A stretch of DNA of 41,703 nt from Calderihabitans maritimus (GTDB taxonomy: Bacteria; Bacillota; KKC1; Calderihabitantales; Calderihabitantaceae): contig NZ_BDGJ01000035.1 in assembly GCF_002207765.1 (NCBI RefSeq), positions 1 through 41,703 on the forward strand, read 5' to 3'. Below the pieces are notes generated by a model. The model was not told the origin of the DNA and ran no database searches. It was given only the letters and a program-made list of their open reading frames with translations. The translations under genes were made by a program, and so were the position numbers. Position 1 is the stretch's first letter. The number at the start of each line of letters is the position of its first letter. This document shows positions 15,303 to 23,328 of the stretch, one piece after another.

Positions 15303-17714
15303 TTGCGTAAGGTCAGTATTATTTTGGCATTGACTCTGTTCATCATAGGAATGTTTGCCGCAACTGCCATGGCCGCCCAAGTAAAAATAAGCAACCCTGA
15401 TGGCAAGGATATCTTTGATGCTACAACCGACCGGTTCCAGTACACCACGGTAGTAAACGATACCTATAAGGCCAGCGGCAGCTTTAACGCTGATGGGCAG
15501 ACAAACTATCCTTATGAAATCTATCTGCCCAACGAGCAGAATCCTGCCCAGTACCGCATCCACAGTAACTATACCAAGGACACCGACGCCTGTGCTTCCT
15601 GTCACGCAACCCACACTGCGGTAGGCGAATCCTTGCTGCAGTGGTACACGGTTTATGAAACCTGTATGGCCTGCCACGACGGTACGGTGACCACTACCTA
15701 TAACGTTGAAGAAGGTTATATTGGTAATACCACGGCCCGTACGCTTGGTGGCAAGTTCGGTATCGGAAACGAGCCCTATCTTTCCAACCATAACGTAAGA
15801 GGCGGGCTGGATATTTCTGCTGCACCCGGCGGGAGCACCGTTGCGGTCACCGGAACTACCGAATACGGAAAGACGATTACCCAGTGGGCAACCGAGTTCG
15901 GCTGTGAGAGCTGCCACAGCCCACACGGCCAGGGCGGTAACGCACGGATCCTGCATCCGGACCCGAACGGTGTGGCTACTTTGAGAAAGCCTGCCGGCGG
16001 ATTTACCTACCTGGGTGAATTAGGAATCATTACCATCGATACAACCACCACGGGTATTGTTAAGGATGGGACAAGCTACAAAGTGTACTTTAATGGTGAA
16101 CCTGCTTTGCTGATCAAGGGCTATCCTTACGGAGTAAATGTATATGACAATGGTAGTAAGACTTATGGAGCTACGGTAGACAACAGCAACGGCTACACTG
16201 TAATTACCGGTGTAAATCTGAGCGATAACGGTACTGCTGACCGGGTCTACGGAACTCCTGCCATCCAGGTGAAGATGGACATTAACAACTACTTGCAGGC
16301 TACGGAAACCGTAACCCATATTTCTGGTTTGAATACCTTCTGCGGCGCCTGTCATACCGATTACAACACGGAAAACGTGTACAAGGATACGACTGATACG
16401 GAGCCCAACGGTTCCGGCTCCATGCTGAACGGAACCTATTCCGAAGCTTACCGTCACCAGGTGGGCTTCAATTGGCACAGTGAGGAACCCGGTCTAGACT
16501 TTGAAGAGAACTACCGGGTAACCTGCCTGACCTGCCACGTGGCCCACGGTACCAGCCAGGATTACTGGAACGACACCGTTGGACCGGGCACTGAGAGCGA
16601 CATTACCAATCTGGTAGAAATTGCCGGTTCCTCCGCCCTGAAGCGGAAGCCCAACATGGGCACCTGTGAGACCTGTCACGAGAAGGGTGAAGGCAACGAA
16701 GGTTACCTGGTACTGAGCGGCCAGGTAGGTGAGTACACGGTTGCTCAAACCACAACAGACGCCAGTGCACCTGGCGGCGGTTACGTTGGTTCTGAGGCAT
16801 GCGCTTCCTGCCACGCGGACTATGTCGAGGGCTGGGAAAGCACCTGGCATTCCAACATGACCCGTCCCGGATTGACCCAAGCTATAGCAGCTGACTTTGA
16901 ATTTGATTCCACTGTCGAGCAAGTTTACAAGGATATGTGGGCTGATACCAAGGCGGAGTTGCAGAAACTCGGCTGGCCGGATGTATCATGGCCTGACCTG
17001 TTGAAGGCAGACTGGGTAGCGGCCGGAGTTAACCCGGACAACATCAAGATCTGGTCCTTCGGTAAGGACACCCACAAGCAGTACATCGCCTACCGTGGGG
17101 TCGACGACAAGTGGTACCGCGTATACTCCTGGGAGCCCGATGGCACCATTGGCAGCAGCAGCGGTGAATACACTTGCTGGACGGGCTGTCACGTGACCGG
17201 CTACAGCAGCGGCGACCTGACTGGCTGGCTGAACGCCAAGGCTGCCGGAGACAAAGTTCCGTTCGAGCTGGGTATTTCTTGCGAGAGCTGCCACGGCCAG
17301 GGCGGCAACCACATCAAGGCGCCTATGGCGGCTAACATGATCAGCCCGGTATACGACTTGTCCTATGACGAGCAGGTAACCAACGCGACAAGCGCCATCG
17401 ACGGCAATGCGTACGGATGCGGTAAGTGCCACAGCAGTTACGGACACCAGGGCGAGTTCTGGGCGCAGCAAACGACCTATCACGGAAGCCCGATAGATCC
17501 CACCGGACCCAGTCCCAAATACACCAACCAGATCGTTGCCTGCAGCGGATGCCACGACCTCCATGGCAAGAACGAACAAGGCCTGCAGTTGAAACTCAGC
17601 GAAGAATACCTGTGCGCTTCCTGCCACGACAAGGTACTCGACCTTGATACGTACATGCCTGTTGACAATTTGATTGGGTCCAGGAAACACGACTTCGCCG
17701 TACCGCTTGAGTAA
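15303..17714 (+). CDS. secreted dodecaheme c-type cytochrome (paralogue 1)
   Basis: An exported protein of about 803 residues from a TTG at 15303, nine bases after AAGGGAGG. The signal peptide is cut near AMA-AQ. Eleven CXXCH haem-attachment motifs are present (CASCH, CMACH, CESCH, CGACH, CLTCH, CETCH, CASCH, CESCH, CGKCH, CSGCH, CASCH), and the eighth site is CWTGCH (17175-17192), a CX3CH variant, making twelve. Extra histidines near several motifs can serve as distal ligands. No membrane anchor or known catalytic domain is seen. It should carry electrons outside the membrane to a mineral, a partner cell or another cytochrome. The protein encoded at 19601 is a paralogue with the same motif order. 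Its own terminator lies at 17733. Confidence 0.92.
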   Translation: MRKVSIILALTLFIIGMFAATAMAAQVKISNPDGKDIFDATTDRFQYTTVVNDTYKASGSFNADGQTNYPYEIYLPNEQNPAQYRIHSNYTKDTDACASCHATHTAVGESLLQWYTVYETCMACHDGTVTTTYNVEEGYIGNTTARTLGGKFGIGNEPYLSNHNVRGGLDISAAPGGSTVAVTGTTEYGKTITQWATEFGCESCHSPHGQGGNARILHPDPNGVATLRKPAGGFTYLGELGIITIDTTTTGIVKDGTSYKVYFNGEPALLIKGYPYGVNVYDNGSKTYGATVDNSNGYTVITGVNLSDNGTADRVYGTPAIQVKMDINNYLQATETVTHISGLNTFCGACHTDYNTENVYKDTTDTEPNGSGSMLNGTYSEAYRHQVGFNWHSEEPGLDFEENYRVTCLTCHVAHGTSQDYWNDTVGPGTESDITNLVEIAGSSALKRKPNMGTCETCHEKGEGNEGYLVLSGQVGEYTVAQTTTDASAPGGGYVGSEACASCHADYVEGWESTWHSNMTRPGLTQAIAADFEFDSTVEQVYKDMWADTKAELQKLGWPDVSWPDLLKADWVAAGVNPDNIKIWSFGKDTHKQYIAYRGVDDKWYRVYSWEPDGTIGSSSGEYTCWTGCHVTGYSSGDLTGWLNAKAAGDKVPFELGISCESCHGQGGNHIKAPMAANMISPVYDLSYDEQVTNATSAIDGNAYGCGKCHSSYGHQGEFWAQQTTYHGSPIDPTGPSPKYTNQIVACSGCHDLHGKNEQGLQLKLSEEYLCASCHDKVLDLDTYMPVDNLIGSRKHDFAVPLE

Positions 17715-17732
17715 TAGTCAATTGTCGAGAAG

Positions 17733-17768
17733 AGGGGCGTTCCACCGAGGAACGCCCCTTAGTATTTT
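17733..17768 (+). terminator. terminator after cytochrome paralogue 1
   Basis: AGGGGCGTTCC (17733-17743) and GGAACGCCCCT (17749-17759) form an 11-bp perfect stem with a 5-nt loop, followed by TAGTATTTT. Confidence 0.85.
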
Positions 17769-17878
17769 CCGGCAGAGATGAGAGGAGATCGGGCATGAAG
17801 GTAGAACTAATAGTAGTAAGCGGGTAGAAGTCTCAACCTAGCTTTTTGAAACTAAGAGGTCGGCGGAGGAGGTTGGGG

Positions 17879-18307
17879 ATGAAGAAGTTCGCCGTAGGCA
17901 TACTTATTAGTTTATTGGTCTTTTTAAGCTCCGGTTGCGCATTGCTGGAAGGGACTCCCTTACAGTCGCTATTTAAGAAAAGAGTAACGGACAGTACTAC
18001 CCCTGTCCAGAATGAAAAGTTCTCCCAGCCGGAGGAGGCGCTGGAGGAATTCTTCCGCGTGCTGGCGGAAAACGGTGGGGAAGAGGCGGCCCGGTTGTTG
18101 ACCAAGGAATTTAGAGAGAGCAGTCGCTATCAAGACTTTTTGGCTGACGTATATGAGGTTGGTAGGCTCAGCGGGGAGATTAAAATTTTAAAAAAGAAAG
18201 AAGCTGACGGCAAGACCAAAATTAAGGTGGCCCTCGAGGGCTGGGGAAGGATTACTGTTGACCTGGTACGGGAAGGAGAGACCTATAAAATCAGTTGGAT
18301 TTACTGA
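17879..18307 (+). CDS. small lipoprotein, possibly NTF2/DUF4878-like
   Basis: A protein of 142 residues from the ATG at 17879, preceded by GGAGGAGG. The signal peptide ends in a lipobox (LSSGC). The mature part contains a segment PEEALEEFFRVLAENGGEEA and an (L)LT-x-EFR motif. This is the helical start of the NTF2-like fold seen in DUF4878-type lipoproteins, and it ends in a beta-rich region (ITVDLVREGETYKISWIY). The next gene carries a similar segment, so the two may be related. No function is known. Its place between two multiheme cytochrome genes suggests a partner in the same surface complex. Confidence 0.65.
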   Translation: MKKFAVGILISLLVFLSSGCALLEGTPLQSLFKKRVTDSTTPVQNEKFSQPEEALEEFFRVLAENGGEEAARLLTKEFRESSRYQDFLADVYEVGRLSGEIKILKKKEADGKTKIKVALEGWGRITVDLVREGETYKISWIY

Positions 18308-18384
18308 AGAGTGACGACCAAAATTGACGATAGTTGGAAAAAAGTTGGAGCTGAATTTAAGAACAATCCGAAGAGGTGAAGGCT

Positions 18385-19071
18385 ATGAATAAGTTGATTG
18401 GCACTATTTTCTTTCTGCAGTTATTGTTAATTTTCTTTGGCTGGGGTATGTATGCCAACGCCAACGTCGACTCCCCGGTCTGGGTGGAGGAGAAGACGGG
18501 GTTGCAGGTGAACCAGACCACGCCGGAAGGCACGGTCGTTGCTTTTTACGAGCTGCTGGGCCGGGAGGCTTATGACGGTGCCCACCGGTTGCTTACGCCG
18601 GCTTCGCGGGAGGCAATTGATGTTGATTTCTTGCGTAAAACAACCCGCAAGACCCGCATGGAAGGGGCGGAATTAGCTAAAGTCTTCCCCGCTATGGTTA
18701 AAGATGACCTGGCCCTGGTGGGGCATATCCGCCTGCAGACGTTTAAAGAAGAGTCGGCGATAGTGGGTATATCCGTATTGATGAAAAATGGCAGCAAATG
18801 GGAAATGGTCAGGTCGGATGAACTGGAGGAGAACCAGGCACGTGAGCTCCTTAAAATGGCCCTGGAGCTGGAGGACTACATGCTGGAGCAGCCTCTGGAC
18901 GGTTTTAACGAGTACCAGAAGGGGCAGATAGAACGGCAGATTAAGGCCATGCAGGAAATGCACCACCAGTCGCTGGAGGTGCTGGAAAAAGCGGAGCGTC
19001 AGGAAGAGCGGACGGAACAGGTTGAGCAGGAAACTTCGGCGGAAGCCCAGGATGAATCTGCTGCAGAGTAG
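18385..19071 (+). CDS. exported protein with C-terminal coiled coil, function unknown
   Basis: A protein of 228 residues from the ATG at 18385, six bases after AAGAGGTG (a GTG at 18376 is inside that site). A signal peptide or anchor (about 5-25) leads to a region PEGTVVAFYELLGREAYDGA followed by RLLTPASREA. This resembles the NTF2-like start of the preceding lipoprotein. The C-terminal third is an acidic, Gln/Glu-rich helix (IERQIKAMQEMHHQSLEVLE onward), likely a coiled coil. I do not recognise the family. It is 77 bases behind the lipoprotein gene and probably co-transcribed; a terminator follows at 19091. Confidence 0.65.
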   Translation: MNKLIGTIFFLQLLLIFFGWGMYANANVDSPVWVEEKTGLQVNQTTPEGTVVAFYELLGREAYDGAHRLLTPASREAIDVDFLRKTTRKTRMEGAELAKVFPAMVKDDLALVGHIRLQTFKEESAIVGISVLMKNGSKWEMVRSDELEENQARELLKMALELEDYMLEQPLDGFNEYQKGQIERQIKAMQEMHHQSLEVLEKAERQEERTEQVEQETSAEAQDESAAE

Positions 19072-19090
19072 AGAGAGGGTTTAAAACCTG

Positions 19091-19115
19091 ATCCCCCGAG
19101 AATGGGGGATTTTTG
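19091..19115 (+). terminator. terminator after the exported-protein gene
   Basis: ATCCCCC (19091-19097) and GGGGGAT (19104-19110) form a 7-bp stem with a 6-nt loop, followed by TTTTG. Confidence 0.85.
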
Positions 19116-19145
19116 CATTTTATTCGCTTTTACCATTCCTTTTAA

Positions 19146-19210
19146 GGGCCGGTCGATCCCGAATAATGGGTCGCGTGACAGGAAGCGAGCTTGTTGGGAT
19201 TGACCGGCCC
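19146..19210. repeat. 15-base inverted repeat with a 35-base loop
   Basis: GGGCCGGTCGATCCC (19146-19160) and GGGATTGACCGGCCC (19196-19210) pair at 14 of 15 positions. The loop can form a further TCGC/GCGA helix. On the plus strand it is followed by TGCCTTTATT, a poor T-tract. It could be a small structured RNA, an RNA stability element or a miniature mobile element remnant. Confidence 0.6.
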
Positions 19211-19260
19211 TGCCTTTATTATAGGTTATGGGTGAAAAAGGCACAACTAATTTTTGCAGG

Positions 19261-19291
19261 CGATCGGTGTTCCCGGTCGTTATTTGTTTTT
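19261..19291 (+). terminator. terminator-like hairpin upstream of cytochrome 2
   Basis: CGATCGG (19261-19267) and CCGGTCG (19273-19279) form a 7-bp stem with one G-U pair, followed by TTATTTGTTTTT. It ends whatever transcript includes the inverted repeat at 19146-19210. Confidence 0.55.
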
Positions 19292-19366
19292 AACCCGATT
19301 CGACCGCTTTTTTGGAGTCATAAAATTAGATAAACAACCATATATTGGGTAACGGACAAAGATCAG

Positions 19367-19390
19367 AGTGTGAAAGTTAGTGTGAAAGTT
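19367..19390. repeat. AGTGTGAAAGTT, two perfect tandem copies
   Basis: The 12-base unit AGTGTGAAAGTT occurs at 19367-19378 and 19379-19390. It lies about 210 bases ahead of the second cytochrome gene and could be a direct-repeat operator for a response regulator. Confidence 0.6.
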
Positions 19391-19600
19391 ACCGCTGGTA
19401 CTAGAGAAGTAACCTGCAAGCGTTTTTATATTGTCCTGTTTTAGATAAGGAAAAAGATGGAAATAATATTGCCGGCCAACACTTTTTGATTAGATGACAA
19501 CTTGCCTGGCAGGGTCGAGGGGGCGGAAAGGAGGGAAGACGACCAAAGCCCCAACAGGCCGCACCGGGCGGGAATATAGAGAAAGGAGGACAATAGAGAA

Positions 19601-22105
19601 GTGAAAAAAATTGCCTTGGTAACGCTCTTAGTGCTCGGGCTGACCTGTCTCTTCGCAGGCGCTGCCTGGGCGGAGCAGGCGAAGTTGCACAACGTGGATG
19701 AGAGTGGAAGCGTAGTAGGAGGATACGAATTTTACTTCCTTCCCACCACGGTGGAGCAGGTTTACGACGAAGGCCATTTGAGCCGTCTCCAAAGCGACAG
19801 CAAGTTCAACGCAGACGGGTATACCTACTACCCCTACGAAATTTATCTACCCAATGAAGGGAAACCGGAAGATTACCGGATCCACAGTAACTATACTAAA
19901 GATACTGACGCCTGTGCTTCCTGTCACGCAACCCACACCGCCGTGGGGCCGGGCCTGTTACAATGGACTAACGTTTATAAAACCTGCATGGCCTGTCACG
20001 ACGGCACGGTAACCACTACTTACAACGTCCAGGAAGGGGTGATCGGTACTAGCAGCACCCCTACCTTCGGCGGGATGTTCGGGGGAGAGATTAACGGTAC
20101 CTATGAAGACTTGTCCAACCACAATGTAACCGGAGCTGTGAACATTGCCGCTGCCCCGGGAGGTTCTACCGTTCCCGTGTACGCCGATGTGGACCAGATG
20201 GGTACCGAAGAACCGGCGAGCAAAAACCAGCCGGTGCAGTGGGGCGTCCAGTTCGGTTGCGAGAGCTGCCACAACCCGCACGGCCAGGGAGGCAACGCCC
20301 GGATTCTCAATCCCGACCCCAACGGCTGGGCCACCCTCAACAAGATGACGGAAATTGCTACTCAAACTGCTGAGGGTACCTATGTAGTTTATCCGGCAGA
20401 TGATAGCCAGATGTTCTGGTCTCCTGATACGCCCTACTACATGCTGCGGGGATATCCCTATAAGATTGAAGTCAAGGTAAACGGCCAGGCCGTGGAGTTT
20501 ACCGCCGACAGTTCCAAGGGTTATACGGAGATTACCCTGGCCCAACCCACGAATGACCCCGTAGAGGTCACCTTCTACCCGGCATTGCGGGTAACCATGG
20601 ATATAGACAATTACCTGCAGAGCGACGAAATTGTGAAACACAAGAGCGGCATTAACGCCTTCTGCGGTGCCTGTCACACCGACTACAACACGGAGAAGGT
20701 ATGGACCAGGGACGGGCTGCACCCCGGTTCGGATGCCATGAACGGTACCTATTCCCAGGCCTACCGGCACGCAGTCGGGGTTGAATACGACTACAACGAG
20801 AGCGGACCGGCCTTTATCGGCAACGGCGACACCTATCAGGAGTTTCTGAAACTAGAAGAGGGCAAGATTACCTGCCTGACTTGCCACTTGGCCCACGGTA
20901 CTTCGAAGGACTATTGGACCCGGACTCTGGGCAATGCCGAATACATTGGCGCCGAGAATACGTGGACCGACGACGAAATGGATGAAATTGCCGGTTCTTC
21001 CGCCCTGAAGCGGATGCCCAACATGGGAACCTGCGAAGCCTGCCATGAGAAGGCCGTTGCCAACCAGGGCTACGCGGCGGCGGTGACCGGCGGCGAGGTA
21101 ACCACCGATCCTTACGTGGACCGGGTCAAGGGAATTGATGACGGCCAGTTTAGTCCCGAAGGGGCCGAGTTTGCGGGCAAGGAAGCCTGCGCCGGGTGTC
21201 ATGCCGATATCGTGGCCAGCTTCAACGAAACCGCCCATGCCAACATGCTGACCTTCACTACGGCGGAAGAGAGAGACGAGTGGGTGACTAAACTCGGTTG
21301 GAACGACGACCAGAAGGAGTATCCGGTTGCCGGTGGTAGCGGAAGTGTTACCATCACCAAAGACGACCTGGTTCTCAACCTGAACTGGAACAAAGACGGA
21401 GTAATCGGGCGGGGTGACGACGATCGGCTGTATATCCTGGCTGAAGCTGGCGAAGTCTTTACGGAAGCGGAGCAGTACGGCTGCGTTAAGTGTCACATTA
21501 CACCCAAGGATAAATTTGCCGGTGACTACACTTGGACCGAGTTCAAGGCGGCTATTGATACCGGGGAAATGGAACTGGGTATCCAGTGCGAGGACTGCCA
21601 CGGCAACGGCAGCAAGCACGTGCAGACCCCGAGCGCCAAGAACATCCTCAACCCGGCCAACTTCACCATGCAGCAGCAGAGCGACAACAGCAGTGAAGTG
21701 GGCTGCGGGCGCTGCCACGGTGGACGGCATCACCAGGGCGAGTTCTGGAACAACGTGTCCGTTGATTGGAACAACAACCATGAAGAAGACAGTTGGGAGG
21801 GTGACGTGGGAACCGGTCCCAGTCCGCATTATATCAGCGGTGTAGTTTCGTGTGCTACCTGCCACGACCCTCACGGCTCCGTTGACGACTACAGCCGGAA
21901 TGACGAAAAGAAAGAAGGCGTGCAACTGAAGATGACTGTGCGGGCCCTGTGCAACTCCTGTCACGAAAATATGCTGGTGGATAAGGCGGACTTTGACCAG
22001 TACCTGCCGCTCAAGGCGAACGGCATGCCGGGCCACCTGTTTAACGGTAACGGCAAGCCGGATCAAGCACCGGATCCGGTACACGAACACCGGGTCGTGG
22101 AATAG
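19601..22105 (+). CDS. secreted dodecaheme c-type cytochrome (paralogue 2)
   Basis: A protein of 834 residues from a GTG at 19601 behind AAAGGAGGAC. The signal peptide is cut near AWA-EQ. Twelve standard CXXCH motifs are present (CASCH, CMACH, CESCH, CGACH, CLTCH, CEACH, CAGCH, CVKCH, CEDCH, CGRCH, CATCH, CNSCH), in the same order and surroundings as in the cytochrome at 15303. Shared blocks include HSNYTKDTDACASCHATHTA, LSNHNV, CHTDYNTE and ALKR-PNMGTCE. The eighth site, CX3CH in paralogue 1, is CVKCH here. It should be exported and carry electrons outside the cytoplasmic membrane. The acceptor and partner cannot be read from the sequence. The two genes most likely arose by duplication. Confidence 0.93.
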   Translation: MKKIALVTLLVLGLTCLFAGAAWAEQAKLHNVDESGSVVGGYEFYFLPTTVEQVYDEGHLSRLQSDSKFNADGYTYYPYEIYLPNEGKPEDYRIHSNYTKDTDACASCHATHTAVGPGLLQWTNVYKTCMACHDGTVTTTYNVQEGVIGTSSTPTFGGMFGGEINGTYEDLSNHNVTGAVNIAAAPGGSTVPVYADVDQMGTEEPASKNQPVQWGVQFGCESCHNPHGQGGNARILNPDPNGWATLNKMTEIATQTAEGTYVVYPADDSQMFWSPDTPYYMLRGYPYKIEVKVNGQAVEFTADSSKGYTEITLAQPTNDPVEVTFYPALRVTMDIDNYLQSDEIVKHKSGINAFCGACHTDYNTEKVWTRDGLHPGSDAMNGTYSQAYRHAVGVEYDYNESGPAFIGNGDTYQEFLKLEEGKITCLTCHLAHGTSKDYWTRTLGNAEYIGAENTWTDDEMDEIAGSSALKRMPNMGTCEACHEKAVANQGYAAAVTGGEVTTDPYVDRVKGIDDGQFSPEGAEFAGKEACAGCHADIVASFNETAHANMLTFTTAEERDEWVTKLGWNDDQKEYPVAGGSGSVTITKDDLVLNLNWNKDGVIGRGDDDRLYILAEAGEVFTEAEQYGCVKCHITPKDKFAGDYTWTEFKAAIDTGEMELGIQCEDCHGNGSKHVQTPSAKNILNPANFTMQQQSDNSSEVGCGRCHGGRHHQGEFWNNVSVDWNNNHEEDSWEGDVGTGPSPHYISGVVSCATCHDPHGSVDDYSRNDEKKEGVQLKMTVRALCNSCHENMLVDKADFDQYLPLKANGMPGHLFNGNGKPDQAPDPVHEHRVVE

Positions 22106-22145
22106 TAGAATAATAGGCTAGGAAATGATATGCCAAGAAAACTTG

Positions 22146-22180
22146 AAGATGGTGCCAGGTCGGCCTGGCACCATCTTTAT
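22146..22180 (+). terminator. terminator after cytochrome paralogue 2
   Basis: AAGATGGTGCCAGG (22146-22159) and CCTGGCACCATCTT (22164-22177) form a perfect 14-bp stem with a 4-nt loop, followed by TATG. The stem is strong and the T-tract short. Confidence 0.8.
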
Positions 22181-22502
22181 GAATTTGTTCTACCGTTCGC
22201 CGGTCAATATTGCCGCTAAACTCTTTATTTTAACCGAAAAAGTTTAGTGCATTTGTTCACATTGAAGGAATAGCTGTTTTTTTGTAGAAGCATATATCTT
22301 GATTGTTTGAATTTTTGAAAAAGAAAGTCTGCTTTTTGAAGCAATTTCGGTTAAGAGTTAGTTAAAAAAGGAATTTGAACTATGATGGAGAAATAATTAA
22401 TAATTTTAAGCTTTGTGCGCTTACATTAGCTTTTTCCGGGCGGTCGGTAGTGAGCGGAGTTAAGAGCACAGGCGGTACATACCATACAGAAGGGGTGTAG
22501 GG
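22181..22502. other. 322-base intergenic region ahead of the acetyl-CoA cluster
   Basis: I see no gene here. It contains the 10-base inverted repeat TTAACCGAAA (22230-22239) and TTTCGGTTAA (22345-22354), and a weak candidate promoter at 22375-22404. Confidence 0.5.
22375..22404 (+). promoter_or_regulatory. candidate promoter of the acetyl-CoA pathway cluster
   Basis: TTGAAC (22375-22380) and AATAAT (22399-22404) are 18 bases apart. The hexamers match sigma-A sites moderately. It is the best candidate in the gap ahead of cooC. Confidence 0.35.
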
Positions 22503-23270
22503 ATGAAGATCGCAGTCTCGGGAAAAGGCGGTGTAGGTAAGACTACCATTTCCGCAGGACTGGCCAGGTATTTTGCGGAGCAGGGTTTTCGAGTTTATGC
22601 GGTTGATGCCGACCCGGATACCAGCCTGGGTATGGTCTTGGGAATACCTCAGGAATTGACCGAGGGAATAAAACCTATAGTGGATATGAGAGAAGTCATT
22701 GCCGAAAAGAGCGGCGGCGGGGGAGCTTTCTTTACCTTGAACCCGGATGTGGATGACCTGCTGGAGCAGTACAGCGTCAGCCACGGCAATATCGTTTTCT
22801 TTAAAATGGGTGCGGTAAAACAAGGAGGCTCTTCCTGTTATTGCCGCGAAAATTCTGTCCTGAACGCTTTGGTAAATTCTCTTCTTCTGAAGAAAGAAGA
22901 AGTAGTGATATTGGATATGGGTGCAGGAATAGAACACCTGACCCGCGGTACGGCTGGGGGGGTGGATATCATGATTGTGGTTACCGAACCCAGCCGGGTG
23001 AGTGTGCAGACGGCAAGAGTGGTAGAGAGACTGGCCCACGATCTGGGAGTGAACCGGGTACGGTTCGTGGGCAACAAAGTAAGAAGCGAAAGAGAAGAGA
23101 ATTTTATCTACGATAGCTTTCCGCGGGAGCAGGTGTTGGGGATAGTTCACTTTGACGATGCCGTGCTTGATGCTGCTATGGGCACAGAGCCTCAAGAGGC
23201 CCCGGAACAAATTCAAAAAAGCATAGCAGTTATTGGGCAGCGTATTAAAAGGGAGGTGAATAATAACTAG
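22503..23270 (+). CDS. cooC: CooC-type nickel-insertion ATPase for CO dehydrogenase
   Basis: A MinD/SIMIBI-class ATPase of 255 residues with the deviant Walker A GKGGVGKTT (7-15). The metal-binding pair CYC is at C112 and C114, the positions described for CooC1 of Carboxydothermus. CooC dimers bind nickel and use ATP to help build the Ni-Fe-S C-cluster of CODH. The gene lies 58 bases ahead of the CODH gene and starts the cluster. A second CooC-family gene (acsF) lies farther downstream at 31002. Confidence 0.92.
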   Translation: MKIAVSGKGGVGKTTISAGLARYFAEQGFRVYAVDADPDTSLGMVLGIPQELTEGIKPIVDMREVIAEKSGGGGAFFTLNPDVDDLLEQYSVSHGNIVFFKMGAVKQGGSSCYCRENSVLNALVNSLLLKKEEVVILDMGAGIEHLTRGTAGGVDIMIVVTEPSRVSVQTARVVERLAHDLGVNRVRFVGNKVRSEREENFIYDSFPREQVLGIVHFDDAVLDAAMGTEPQEAPEQIQKSIAVIGQRIKREVNNN

Positions 23271-23328
23271 CAAGTTAACCCAGTACTTTGTTAGTAATTT
23301 TGACTACTGATCAAGGAGGTTTAAAGAA

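Larger units (their letters stand above)
19116..19600. other. 485-base intergenic region ahead of the second cytochrome gene
   Basis: I see no gene here. It holds a long inverted repeat (19146-19210), a second terminator-like hairpin (19261-19291) and a 12-base perfect tandem repeat (19367-19390). No convincing promoter was found. Confidence 0.5.

Noticed and set aside
20852-22090. 412-residue minus-strand open frame, with similar ones at 15282-15956, 16986-17690 and 19958-20770
   Set aside because: They lie opposite the cytochrome genes, whose regular codon pattern keeps the antisense frame open. No start site or domain supports them.
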